Origin: an uncultured Scytonema sp.
GTDB lineage: Bacteria > Cyanobacteriota > Cyanobacteriia > Cyanobacteriales > Nostocaceae
NCBI GenBank assembly: GCA_937873135.1
Contig: CALMVQ010000358.1
Location: 44,735 to 95,784, forward strand
DNA: 51,050 nucleotides
Direction of reading: 5' to 3'
Below the pieces are notes generated by a model. The model was not told where the DNA came from and did no database searches. It worked only from the letters and a program-made list of their open reading frames with translations. The translations under genes were made by a program, and so were the position numbers. Shown here piece after piece: positions 9,389-18,240 of this stretch (its first letter is position 1; each line of letters opens with the position of its first letter).

Positions 9389-10519
9389 CTAAGAGCGATC
9401 GCCAATTAACTTGAACACAGCTTGAGCGATTTGCTGATCAACACTCTTGACAAAATGCCCATCAGGAATGAAGTTTGCCAAGTTAGATGCTGGGGCAATA
9501 TTATGAGTGCTGACATACGGAATCGCAGCACTCTTAAGCGTTGGTTCCAATGCCTGAAACAAATGGTCATCATACCCGCGATCATTGAATAGAAGTACAA
9601 TCGGTAATTTGTGTTCCTTGACAGCGGTGAGTGCAAAGTCAGTCACCATCGCTCTTAAAATCTGGGTTGGATATTCTGTAAATCCTTTTGAAGTATGAAT
9701 TTGCTTCTCCACCTCTTTTTGATGACGTTGTGCCCAAGCTCGACGAATCAAGCGAATAAGTGTAGAATTATCCAGAAAATTCCGGTTAAACAGAAACGAA
9801 TCAAAGAATTGATCGTTTTCTTGTAGCTGAGCTAGGAAAACATCCCGTTGTTGTGATGAGTGAAAAGTATCGCGGAGTTGAGCCAGCGATGTCACCGTCG
9901 GTACAATCTCCTTCAGCTTGCCGTCTTCTAGAAAGTATTTTGGATAGGTGTAAGGAGCAGGTCCCTCAAACTGCCATGTCATGTTATTTAAGGCGGTCAG
10001 TCCTTTCACACTAGAAGCCAGAATTCCCATCATCACCACATCTGCTTGATGTCTACCCATGTCAAGCTTGTATGCAGCCAATGAGTAGTTGGGTGGTGCG
10101 GCAGGGCCGGCGATCATTCTCAAGGTGATTTTGGGATTGATTTCCTTCATCGCCTCACCAACGTGATTCGAGAATGACATTCCATAGATGGCAACCAATA
10201 AATCTTCTTTGTTTGCAGGACGAGTCGCTAAATTTAACTTTTTCCATAACTCTGGATCTAACCAACCTGCGACTGCGATCGCTGAACTCGACTCATCTGT
10301 TGGTCCAACCATCTGTGAAAGTTTGCCTTCAAGCGATCTACCGTAGTTAAAGTAGAGGCTTAATTGTTTGGGAGTCATGTGGGGATCTGACGGATAAGGA
10401 AACAGAACGTTGACTGCAATATCCATGACCATTAAGAAAAGAACAATCCACACCCCCATCACAACAGTTTTCCAGATGTTTTTACCCGTGCGTGCCTTCT
10501 TCTTAGTACAAAATTGCAT
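9389..10519 (-). CDS. SGNH-like membrane-anchored protein (AlgJ/AlgX-type partner)
   Basis: 376 residues with one N-terminal membrane anchor (about 18-40) and a periplasmic domain. The features fit an SGNH/GDSL hydrolase-like fold: a block-I-like AIYGMSFSNH (candidate nucleophile Ser115, or Ser117) and a C-terminal IPDGHFVK supplying Asp and His. Proteins of this sort act with MBOAT acyltransferases to transfer acetyl groups onto extracellular polysaccharides, as AlgJ/AlgX do with AlgI. The MBOAT gene lies directly upstream on the same strand, separated by a 227-bp gap containing a hairpin and a palindromic element. Overall similarity to named families is weak, so the assignment rests on motifs and neighbourhood. 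Confidence 0.65.
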   Translation of the reverse strand: MQFCTKKKARTGKNIWKTVVMGVWIVLFLMVMDIAVNVLFPYPSDPHMTPKQLSLYFNYGRSLEGKLSQMVGPTDESSSAIAVAGWLDPELWKKLNLATRPANKEDLLVAIYGMSFSNHVGEAMKEINPKITLRMIAGPAAPPNYSLAAYKLDMGRHQADVVMMGILASSVKGLTALNNMTWQFEGPAPYTYPKYFLEDGKLKEIVPTVTSLAQLRDTFHSSQQRDVFLAQLQENDQFFDSFLFNRNFLDNSTLIRLIRRAWAQRHQKEVEKQIHTSKGFTEYPTQILRAMVTDFALTAVKEHKLPIVLLFNDRGYDDHLFQALEPTLKSAAIPYVSTHNIAPASNLANFIPDGHFVKSVDQQIAQAVFKLIGDRS

Positions 10520-10540
10520 AAATTCATACCGTTATGTTAA

Positions 10541-10570
10541 TAGCTGCACTTTATCGCTAAAGTGCAGCTA
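10541..10570. repeat. perfect 13-bp hairpin upstream of the SGNH-like gene
   Basis: tagctgcacttta (10541-10553) and taaagtgcagcta (10558-10570) form a perfect stem with a 4-nt loop, 22 bp upstream of the minus-strand start at 10519. It could attenuate or protect the transcript between the MBOAT and SGNH-like genes. No T-run follows, so a simple terminator is less likely. Confidence 0.6.
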
Positions 10571-10617
10571 CAAGGCTTATTTTATGACACGAATTTATGA
10601 AATACAGTACTTGACGT

Positions 10618-10739
10618 AAGTTGCTAGTTAGTGCTTATCAACGTGAAATTAAGTAATATTATTGAGACAAAATATATATTATAATACTTGAATATATATT
10701 TTGTACTTAATTTATGTACTTTTGGATAACTAGCAACTT
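10618..10739. repeat. AT-rich nested palindromic element (MITE-like)
   Basis: A 122-bp element with nested inverted repeats: outer arms aagttgctagtta (10618-10630) and taactagcaactt (10727-10739), middle arms aaattaagta (10646-10655) and tacttaattt (10704-10713), inner arms acaaaatatatatt (10667-10680) and aatatatattttgt (10691-10704). All three pairs are perfect. It ends 8 bp beyond the stop of the MBOAT gene and resembles a small non-autonomous transposable element or a large hairpin. Confidence 0.7.
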
Positions 10740-10746
10740 GGGTTAC

Positions 10747-12411
10747 TTAGAACTGTGAGTAGATAAACTGTGCAGGTGCATTGCTTGTTCCCATTAATAA
10801 AATGAAGATGAGTGTAGCGTAAAAGGCCGCACGGGCTGGTATGTCAAAGCGACTGTTAAAATGTGGTCGATTTGCCTTAAAATATTCCAACATTTCGTAA
10901 CCAATTAATAACGGAATACCCAACATTGCAGATAGAGGGGGTTTCGGCATCCTCAGAGCAAAATTGCCAAAATCTGCAAACAGTATTTTGGTAAACGTCA
11001 TGACTTGAGTGAGAGAATCGGCTCGAAACAGCAGCCACCCGTAGCAAGTGACAATAAAGAACAGCAAAATTGCAGCTATCCCCCTCAGGTTTCTAAAACC
11101 TTGACTCTTCGATGCTTCAGAATGCTTCTTCGACTCTTTGGGAGTAAAAGCTCGGTATGCAGATAGAAGTGTTCCTTGATAGAAACCCCAGAGGATAAAA
11201 TTCCATGCAGCTCCATGCCACAATCCGCCAAGTACCATTGTCGTCATGAGATTTTGATAAGTTCTCAGTTCGCCTTTACGGTTTCCACCAAGAGGAATGT
11301 AAAGGTAGTCGCGCAGCCAAGTCGAGAGACTGATATGCCAACGACGCCAGAACTCACTCGGATCTTTTGATATATAAGGCAGGTCAAAGTTCAGCATGAG
11401 TTCTATGCCAAATAGTTTAGATACGCCTCTGCCTATGTCTGAGTAACCAGAGAAATCACAGTAAATTTGGATGGCAAAAAGGAAAGTTGCGGCAACAACA
11501 TCAATCCAAGACACTGCCCCTGCAGTCTCATAGATAGCGTTAACTGAACCTGCAACTCCATCAGCGATCGCCACTTTTTTAAACAAACCGAACAGAATCA
11601 GGAACAAACCTTCTGCTGATTGCTGAAAACTTACCTGGCGCGGATTTGATAACTGCGGCAACAAATGCGATGCTCGGTCGATTGGACCTGCCAGCAAGGG
11701 TGGGAAGAAAGCCCAGAACAGCGCAAAATTCAGGAATTGATACGATGCCGTCATTTTGCCTTTATAAAGATCGACCGCATAGCTGATGGCTTTGAAAGTG
11801 TAAAATGAGATTCCTGCAGGCAAAATCAGGTTTAAATGCCAATATTCAACAGGTACACCAAGCGCATGAATCGCTTCTTGGGCACTATGAATGAAGAAAT
11901 TTGAGTACTTAAAGAAGCCGAGAATGCCGAGGTTAGCACAGATGCTCACCCACAAAAAGAATTTGCGTCGTTTGTGTTCCTTGAGTGCAACACATCGCGG
12001 GTGTAATAGATTGCTGATCGCAACCAGCGCCACTGATCCCAGGAAGACCAACCAGCCCGACAAAGCGCTCGGAAAAAGCTGCGACCAGTGTACTGTTACG
12101 AAGTTGGGCGCTGTCCTTATATATACTGCATTCCACCGTATTGTATCAAAGGCAAGGGCTGCAAGGACAATTGACCAAGAGCAAAAAAAGCGGTGAGAGC
12201 GACTCAAGCGACCTGAATCAATCATCGCTCCACTGTAAAAGTCGATAACAGTTGATAAAACAATCAAAAAAAGTAAATGTATGTCCCACCAGCCATAAAA
12301 TACATAGCTGGCAATAAGCAACATAATGTTTTGCCCACGGAAAGGAAGAATGCGGTAGAGCAAATATGTAATGACAAGAAATACAAAAAATTCGATTGAG
12401 TTAAATAACAC
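10747..12411 (-). CDS. MBOAT-family O-acyltransferase (AlgI-like)
   Basis: 554 residues, about 10-12 transmembrane segments. It belongs to the membrane-bound O-acyltransferase family of which AlgI is the polysaccharide-acetylating member: it moves acyl groups across the inner membrane for extracellular polymer O-acetylation. Diagnostic parts are FNSIEFFVFLVITYLLYRIL at the N-terminus, GISFYTFKAISYAVDLYKG, PPLLAGPIDRA, DFSGYSDIGRG, FWRRWHISLSTWLRDYLYIP and the catalytic-His region GGLWHGAAWNFILWG. It reads against the flanking polysaccharide genes and pairs with the downstream SGNH-like gene. Length is somewhat above the usual 460-520 because of an insertion around residues 80-150. Confidence 0.93.
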   Translation of the reverse strand: MLFNSIEFFVFLVITYLLYRILPFRGQNIMLLIASYVFYGWWDIHLLFLIVLSTVIDFYSGAMIDSGRLSRSHRFFCSWSIVLAALAFDTIRWNAVYIRTAPNFVTVHWSQLFPSALSGWLVFLGSVALVAISNLLHPRCVALKEHKRRKFFLWVSICANLGILGFFKYSNFFIHSAQEAIHALGVPVEYWHLNLILPAGISFYTFKAISYAVDLYKGKMTASYQFLNFALFWAFFPPLLAGPIDRASHLLPQLSNPRQVSFQQSAEGLFLILFGLFKKVAIADGVAGSVNAIYETAGAVSWIDVVAATFLFAIQIYCDFSGYSDIGRGVSKLFGIELMLNFDLPYISKDPSEFWRRWHISLSTWLRDYLYIPLGGNRKGELRTYQNLMTTMVLGGLWHGAAWNFILWGFYQGTLLSAYRAFTPKESKKHSEASKSQGFRNLRGIAAILLFFIVTCYGWLLFRADSLTQVMTFTKILFADFGNFALRMPKPPLSAMLGIPLLIGYEMLEYFKANRPHFNSRFDIPARAAFYATLIFILLMGTSNAPAQFIYSQF

Positions 12412-12540
12412 TTGTCTAAGCCCCTGAAAACTCTATCTCTTGGAATTGGCTCTTGATCGCTTTTGATGCTGAAAATCCTTCGTCCTGACACAGGGAGACT
12501 ACAAAGTTAGCCACATCTTGCGACTTCTTTCCTATTCCAA

Positions 12541-12562
12541 CCCCGTGACCTTAGGCGTGGGG
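12541..12562. repeat. IS200/IS605-end-like hairpin
   Basis: ccccgtgaccttaggcgtgg and two further G bases form an imperfect hairpin with the cttaggcgtgggg pattern seen at ends of IS200/IS605-family elements in cyanobacteria. No transposase is nearby. Similar solo hairpins occur at 31865, 36545, 41523 and 44099. Confidence 0.45.
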
Positions 12563-12750
12563 CTGTTCTAAATTCTGACTTTTGACTCTTTGCACTCAAA
12601 AATAATACCTAATATACAGATGTTTGTTATTTATTTTTTTGATTATTTTTCAAATTCTGTCTTTATGTTTATGAAGATCGTATGAATCATCCACTAAATT
12701 TTGCTTCTTTTCGGAAAAATATGTGATTATATTATGTGACCGATAATTCC

Positions 12751-13020
12751 TTTCAAATCTTCAAGCTTAAGAGTAAGGAGTCTAAGGTCAATCCTCGCAT
12801 CCATATTGTCGAGTTTGCTTGTGAGTGAAACCAAAAGCGCTCAAGAGCATTGGCATCGGATTAGCCGAGCAAAATGCTATGGAATTTTTGCAACTTTCCG
12901 CAAAATACGAAATCGATTGATTGATGCTAAGAATATACGTTTTGGCGATTCAGATGATTGTGCGGTCGCTCGTATTGCAAAGCTATTCATGCAGCAGATG
13001 GGTAGGCTGATTCCTGCTTG
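12751..13020 (+). pseudogene. decayed coding fragment in three frames
   Basis: Three short stretches with protein-like composition follow each other in different plus-strand frames: about 12751-12825 (ending KVNPRIHIVEFACE and stop), 12831-12917 (containing GIGLAEQNAMEFLQLSAKYE and stop) and about 12917-13020 (containing IDAKNIRFGDSDDCAVARIA). Joined, they would give a continuous polypeptide, which suggests a gene fragment broken by frameshifts. I do not recognise the family. It lies in the 723-bp gap between the divergent MBOAT and GT2 genes. A chance run of open frames is the alternative. Confidence 0.35.
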
Positions 13021-13134
13021 AGTTTTTTCCCAAGATATTTGGCAATTAGAAGGCGATCTCTCGTGTTCGGTAATAAGTTTATGACGAAAGAACAGTATTC
13101 TTGAAACGATATGCGATTGCAGGAGGTATAAAGA

Positions 13135-14229
13135 GTGCAGCCAGTTGGAGTTGTTGTCATTGGTCGAAATGAAGGAAATCGTCTCAAAGAGTGCTTACTC
13201 TCTGTACTGAGTCAGAAAACAACAATTGTTTACGTAGATTCAGGCTCGACAGATGGTAGTGTCGCATTAGCTCGCTCTCTAGGCGTTCATGTAGTAGAAC
13301 TTGATTTATCTATTCCGTTTACTGCGGGTCGTGCTAGAAATGCAGGCTTTGAACATCTATTAAAAGTAAACCCAGAAACCGAATTTGTCCAGTTTGTGGA
13401 TGGAGACTGTCGGATCGTAGAAGGATGGTTAGAACGTGCAGTGCATGAATTGGTGAGTCAACCTAAGGTTGTTGTCGTATGTGGGCGGCGGCGAGAAGAA
13501 TTCCCAGATAACTCTATCTACAACCGTTTATGCGATATAGAATGGAACACTCCTGTTGGGGAAGCTAAAGCATGTGGTGGCGACTCAATTATGCGGGTTT
13601 TAGCACTTAAACAAGCAGTTGGTTTCAATCCCAGCTTAATTGCCGGTGAGGAACCAGAACTATGTGTGCGATTACGTCAAGCTGGAGGTAAAATTTTACG
13701 TATAGATACGGATATGACCCAACACGACGCTCAAATGACTCATTTTAGTCAGTGGTGGAAGCGATCGCTTCGTGCAGGTCATGCTTTTGCTGAAGGGTCT
13801 TGGATACATGGGAGTAGCCCAGAACGGCATTGGGTCAAAGAAAGCCGAGGTATTTGGTTGTGGGGCTTACAACTGCCCTTGCTAGCAGTGGCAACTGCAT
13901 GGTTATCGGTTCTAATATCATCTTGGATTTTAGATTCAGGATTTTGGATTGGAAATCGCCATCTATATCTAAGTCATATAAAGCCATATGTCACATTCTT
14001 ATTTCCATGTCTAATTATACTGCTATTATTCATGGCTTATGCTTTATTAGGTTTTAAAGTATATAAACATACTTCACAACGAGGATTTAAGTCACAAGAG
14101 GCAGTCCTTTACTCTTTGTCTTGCGTTTTAGGTAAATTTCCGCAAGTGCAGGGTCAAATTCAGTTTCACCTTTCCCGCTTACTCAAAAGGCAACGGACTT
14201 TAGTTGAGTATAAAAAAGTTAGTACTTAA
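13135..14229 (+). CDS. family 2 glycosyltransferase with C-terminal membrane segments
   Basis: 364 residues. An N-terminal GT2 domain (VVVIGRNEGNRLKECLLSVL, YVDSGSTDGS near residue 37, metal-binding FVDGDC near 84, GGDSIMRV near 157) is followed by two or three hydrophobic segments (about 240-320), so it is a membrane-attached transferase that decorates a lipid-linked intermediate. The start is GTG at 13135, chosen because a strong AGGAGGT ribosome binding site lies 7 bp upstream and the GT2 domain begins straight after it. Between two hydrophobic segments the coding DNA (about 13921-13952) has a repetitive ttggatttta/gattttggattgg tract like an intergenic repeat, reading ILDSGFWIGN; it may be a repeat insertion. 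Confidence 0.9.
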   Translation: MQPVGVVVIGRNEGNRLKECLLSVLSQKTTIVYVDSGSTDGSVALARSLGVHVVELDLSIPFTAGRARNAGFEHLLKVNPETEFVQFVDGDCRIVEGWLERAVHELVSQPKVVVVCGRRREEFPDNSIYNRLCDIEWNTPVGEAKACGGDSIMRVLALKQAVGFNPSLIAGEEPELCVRLRQAGGKILRIDTDMTQHDAQMTHFSQWWKRSLRAGHAFAEGSWIHGSSPERHWVKESRGIWLWGLQLPLLAVATAWLSVLISSWILDSGFWIGNRHLYLSHIKPYVTFLFPCLIILLLFMAYALLGFKVYKHTSQRGFKSQEAVLYSLSCVLGKFPQVQGQIQFHLSRLLKRQRTLVEYKKVST

Positions 14230-14309
14230 AGAAAATCTAGCACTTAGTAGTCATCAGGTTTGTCATCCCAGAGAATTTTGACCATTGACGCTTAAAGATT
14301 GACTGTCAA

Positions 14310-14527
14310 GAAGAAAGGCAGCTATGCTGGAGGCAGAAGGGAAGACAATCAGTGGGGGCAAGAAAGCGCCACTGATTGAAGACCACCAAATAGAAGATTT
14401 GGTGGGGGCGGTGAGTACCCGGTTTGGGCAAGGCAGGGCAGAGAACAGAGTATAATCGTGTATAAAAGATTACTTATTCCTTCTGCCCTCTGCCCTCTGC
14501 CTTCTGCCTTGCCCGAAGGGCTGGTCA
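14310..14527. repeat. mosaic hairpin-rich repeat element, copy 1
   Basis: Within the 902-bp gap 14230-15131. Several paired segments follow one another: caatcagtgg/ccactgattg (14346-14355 with 14369-14378), ccaccaaat/atttggtgg (14383-14391 with 14397-14405), and a long inverted repeat of ctgccct-type units (14426-14443 with about 14488-14514). It ends in ttgcccgaagggctggtcaa. The same end module, and the inverse of its ggcagctatgctggaggcag segment, recur at 31843-32078. No gene is recognised in the rest of the gap (14528-15131). Confidence 0.65.
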
Positions 14528-15131
14528 ACCGCTAACAGATGAGACTCTAGATATCCAGACATTTTTTCATGACATCCGGACTAACTATCGAAATTTACAG
14601 TAACTTTACGAAAATCTACTAGTATCTAAATATCAACTTCATACAAACATCTTGATTTTAGCTGGTAAAAATATTATCTTAACGTCTGGTGTTGACTAAA
14701 AAAATTTGAGAGATTTGCTCCAGCATTCTTAGTTATGCAAGCTTCGTGAAGATAGTTCTTTGCCATTTACCAAAAGTGACAAGGAGAGAGCGCAGGCATG
14801 TATGAGTAAAGGACATTTAGTCACTCCAACGTCACCGAAAGTGAAAACGTTCTTCTTGCTTACTTGTTTATTCAGCCGAATCCCCACTTCGTCTATTGCC
14901 TGTGGCAACAATCAGTCGGGGAACTTTCGGCATATCCAAAGGCATTCCTCGCAACCACTCAGTCAATAGATTTCAGTGGAAAACTTGTGCCGTTTTAGTT
15001 GAACAGACAATTAATAGGTAATAGGGACGATAATTATCTTCTTCTTCTTCTCTAAATGACCAATAACCCATTACCAAATTGTGTAAGTTGTCTTATTAAC
15101 TGTAAGGCTCTTACTGTAAGCTTGGAGTAAA

Positions 15132-16388
15132 ATGAAAATAGCGTATTTAGTAAATAAGTATCCAAAGACAAGCCATAGCTTTATTCGGCGAGAAATTGCT
15201 GCCCTTGAAGCTTGCGGTTTTGCAGTAGAACGCTTCTCAATTCGAGATTGCGAATCTGAATTGGTTGATCCAGAGGACAAACTAGAGTTTAAGAAAACTT
15301 TAGTAGTCTTGAGTGTAGGCATTTTAGGTTTGCTGTTTAATTTGTTCGGCATTGCCATTACCAAACCAATTCTTTGGTTGAAGAGTTTGTGGTTAGCCCT
15401 TAAAGTTGGTTGGGCTTCAGAGCGAGGAGTTCTGTATCATATTATTTACTTAGCCGAAGCATGCGTTCTGCTAGGTTGGTTGCGTAATGCAGGAGTAACT
15501 CACCTTCACGCTCACTTTGGAACTAACTCCACCACTGTAGCAATGTTGTGTCAAGCGTTAGGTGGACCAGCATATAGTTTTACAGTTCATGGTCCATACG
15601 AGTTTGATAAACCTGAAAGTATCGGCTTGAGAGAAAAGATAAATCGTGCAGCTTTTGTGACTACCGTAAGTTTCTTCAGTCAAGGTCAGCTTTATCGGTG
15701 GTGCGAACACCAGCAGTGGCAAAAAATTCATGTGATTCGTTGTGGTGTAGACAGTGATTTTTTCAACCACCCGATAACAACAATACCATCCCAACCAAAC
15801 TTAGTATGCGTTGGTAGGCTGTGTGAAGAAAAAGGGCAACTACTCTTAATAGAAGCAGTTAAGCAATTAGCGGCTATTGGATTATGGTGTCAGTTGACTC
15901 TTGTTGGTGATGGTCCTTTAAGACCTGAAATAGAAAAATTAATCAAAGAATATGGTCTTGAAGCACAAGTGAAAATTACTGGTTGGGCTAGTGGTACTGA
16001 AGTACAAAAATATGTGATGAATTGCCGTGCTTTAGTTCTGTCGAGCTTTGCAGAAGGATTACCCGTCGTGATTATGGAAGCTTTGGCGTTGAGACGTCCA
16101 GTCGTTAGCACTTATGTTGCTGGAATTCCCGAACTAGTCATGCCAGGTGTTAACGGGTGGCTTGTTCCATCAGGTTCAGTAGAAAGTTTAACAGCAGCTT
16201 TGCGTGAGGTTTTGGAACTTTCAACCGAGAAGTTGCAACAAATGGGTCAAGCCGGATATATTTCTGTGAAAGCACAGCACGACATCGCACTTGAAGCAGG
16301 CAAGTTAGCGAATTTGTTCCGATATTACCAACAGAAATCTCCTGAAGTAGAGCATAATTACCAACTACAGGTAAGCTTGAAGAACTAA
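15132..16388 (+). CDS. family 4 glycosyltransferase (WcaL-like)
   Basis: 418 residues, GT-B fold, of the colanic-acid-type GT4 group. Visible parts are the N-terminal MKIAYLVNKYPKTSHSFIRR, a central THLHAHFGTNSTTVA near residue 125, donor-domain start LVCVGRLCEEKGQ near 223, and the E-x7-E segment FAEGLPVVIMEALALRRPVV near 299. A hydrophobic stretch around 60-85 may hold the protein to the membrane. It is preceded by a ggag ribosome binding site and followed after 78 bp by the flippase gene, so the two are probably cotranscribed. Sugar specificity unknown. Confidence 0.92.
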   Translation: MKIAYLVNKYPKTSHSFIRREIAALEACGFAVERFSIRDCESELVDPEDKLEFKKTLVVLSVGILGLLFNLFGIAITKPILWLKSLWLALKVGWASERGVLYHIIYLAEACVLLGWLRNAGVTHLHAHFGTNSTTVAMLCQALGGPAYSFTVHGPYEFDKPESIGLREKINRAAFVTTVSFFSQGQLYRWCEHQQWQKIHVIRCGVDSDFFNHPITTIPSQPNLVCVGRLCEEKGQLLLIEAVKQLAAIGLWCQLTLVGDGPLRPEIEKLIKEYGLEAQVKITGWASGTEVQKYVMNCRALVLSSFAEGLPVVIMEALALRRPVVSTYVAGIPELVMPGVNGWLVPSGSVESLTAALREVLELSTEKLQQMGQAGYISVKAQHDIALEAGKLANLFRYYQQKSPEVEHNYQLQVSLKN

Positions 16389-16466
16389 TATCAAATAACA
16401 TTTCTATTGACCCAGAGTAGGCATGTAGAAACTTTTACCTAACCGATCATTGCTAATCAATAAATT

Positions 16467-17801
16467 ATGACGAAAAAGCTTGCTGTTCGTAGTGCTATCT
16501 GGACAGTTTTCGGCTATGGAACTGGTCAGGTACTACGGTTTGGTAGTAACCTAATCCTAACTCGCCTACTCGTACCAGAATATTTTGGTCTAATGACTGT
16601 GGTGAACACTCTGAGAATAGGTATTGAATTATTCTCAGACATCGGTATTCTTCAAAGTATTGTCAACAATAAACGAGGCGATGAGCCAGTTTTTTTAAAT
16701 ACTGCTTGGACACTACAGACTATTCGTGGGGTGATACTCTGGCTATTTTTATTAATTGTTACCTTACCAATATCAACGTTTTATCATGACCAGCGCCTTT
16801 TGTGGTTGATTCCGATTGCAGGAATGTCCTCAATCTTGGATGGTTTTTGTTCCACAAGCTTATATACTCTCCACCGCCGACTACAACTAGGTAAGTTAAT
16901 TCGATTCGACCTCATCGTGCAGGTATTAACTCTTGCTACCATAATTATTTGGTCGCTACTTAGTCCAGGGCTTTATGCTTTAGCTTTTGGAGTCATAGCC
17001 GGCTCAATCTACAAAATGGTCGGCAGTCATTGGTTAATCCGAGGTTACTCCAATCGCTTCGCTTGGGATCGAGATGCAGTTATAGAGATTTTGACCTTCG
17101 CGAAATGGATGTTTGTGGCATCAGCTGTAATGTTTCTCAACGATCAAGCAGATCGCCTCATTCTCGCAAAGCTGCTGTCATTTCAAGTTTTAGGAGTTTA
17201 TACCATAGCTTATGCATTGGCTGGCATACCCCGAGAAGTTGTGAAACAACTTGGCTATAAAGTCATTTTTCCGACAATTGCCAATCATATCGATTTGCCA
17301 CGATCTAGTTTACGAGACAAAATTCTTCGCCAACGCCGAATCATGCTGATTGGGTTTGCGTTTTTATTAGCTATTCTCGTGACGCTTGGTGATTTGGTAA
17401 TCACCGCACTTTATGACCAAAGGTATAGTGAAGCAACGTGGATGATGCCGATTCTTTCCTGCGGCGTTTGGTTTTCGGTACTGTTCTACACTATTAGTCC
17501 AGCTTTAATGGCAATTGGCAAGCCCATGTACGCAGCCCAAAGCAATCTGGCTGGGTTCTTGGTTATTGGTGTAGGATTACCTTTAGCCTTTTTCAATTTC
17601 GGCACAGTGGGCGCTATTGTGTTGATTGCACTCAGCGATATGCCTTTGTATTTTGTCAACCTTTATGGGTTAGGAAGAGAAAAACTTTTAACTATTGTCC
17701 AGGATATTCAGTGTACTGCCTTTTTTGTGGGAATACTGGCTTTATCTCTATTTATCCGGAATTATTTAGGGTTTGGGATACCAATTCATGCAATTCTCTA
17801 A
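16467..17801 (+). CDS. Wzx-type polysaccharide flippase (PST/MOP family)
   Basis: 444 residues with about 12 transmembrane segments, of the polysaccharide transporter group of the MOP superfamily, which flips undecaprenyl-linked repeat units to the periplasm. The N-terminal region (RSAIWTVFGYGTGQVLRFG, NLILTRLLVPEYFGLMTVVN) is typical of this group. Together with the Wzy-like polymerase at 7954 and the Wzc-like copolymerase at 2102 it completes a Wzx/Wzy export route. It ends the plus-strand polysaccharide cluster and is convergent with the manganese-exporter genes 75 bp away. No clear ribosome binding site is seen before the ATG. Confidence 0.9.
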   Translation: MTKKLAVRSAIWTVFGYGTGQVLRFGSNLILTRLLVPEYFGLMTVVNTLRIGIELFSDIGILQSIVNNKRGDEPVFLNTAWTLQTIRGVILWLFLLIVTLPISTFYHDQRLLWLIPIAGMSSILDGFCSTSLYTLHRRLQLGKLIRFDLIVQVLTLATIIIWSLLSPGLYALAFGVIAGSIYKMVGSHWLIRGYSNRFAWDRDAVIEILTFAKWMFVASAVMFLNDQADRLILAKLLSFQVLGVYTIAYALAGIPREVVKQLGYKVIFPTIANHIDLPRSSLRDKILRQRRIMLIGFAFLLAILVTLGDLVITALYDQRYSEATWMMPILSCGVWFSVLFYTISPALMAIGKPMYAAQSNLAGFLVIGVGLPLAFFNFGTVGAIVLIALSDMPLYFVNLYGLGREKLLTIVQDIQCTAFFVGILALSLFIRNYLGFGIPIHAIL

Positions 17802-17876
17802 ACTAGCAACTTAGCTGTCATATATCAGCGTAAGAAACTTTTTCCAGTACTTGTGCTGATTGCTGATGGCTAACAG

Positions 17877-18164
17877 CTATGTTAAAGGCTCATCACTGTT
17901 AAAGAACAGCAAGCGTATAGCAAGTATGGCAAAACCTACAGCCGCGATCGCTTTCAACACGCGTGTGGGTAATAACTCTGCCACTGCTCCCCCAGCTAAT
18001 GCTCCTAACAAGCTAGTTAATAATAGAGCCGCAGCTGCCCCAAAAAATACAGCGCGGGGAGATTGGCTGCCGGACGAAAGTGCGATCGCCGCTAATTGAC
18101 TTTTATCACCTAATTCTGACAAAAAAACTGTAATAAAGCTTAATCCTAAAAGGTGCCAATCCAT
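17877..18164 (-). CDS. half-size GDT1/Mnx-family manganese exporter subunit
   Basis: 95 residues with three predicted membrane segments and one copy of the UPF0016/GDT1 motif, ELGDKSQLA, near residue 17. Full-length family members (about 200 residues, such as Mnx of Synechocystis) carry two such halves and move manganese out of the cytoplasm, in cyanobacteria into the thylakoid lumen or periplasm. This gene encodes only one half. A second half-size gene lies 76 bp upstream on the same strand, so the two products probably form a heteromer. Downstream it is convergent with the flippase gene. Confidence 0.87.
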   Translation of the reverse strand: MDWHLLGLSFITVFLSELGDKSQLAAIALSSGSQSPRAVFFGAAAALLLTSLLGALAGGAVAELLPTRVLKAIAAVGFAILAIRLLFFNSDEPLT

Positions 18165-18240
18165 ACTTGTAACTCTTTTTAACTGGATATACTAAACTCA
18201 ACTTAGCGAGTCGGGAATGATCTATTCCATTAACATCACA

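Noticed and set aside
14760-14969. Overlapping short frames on both strands in the 902-bp gap
   Set aside because: Neither has a recognisable domain or start context; likely chance.
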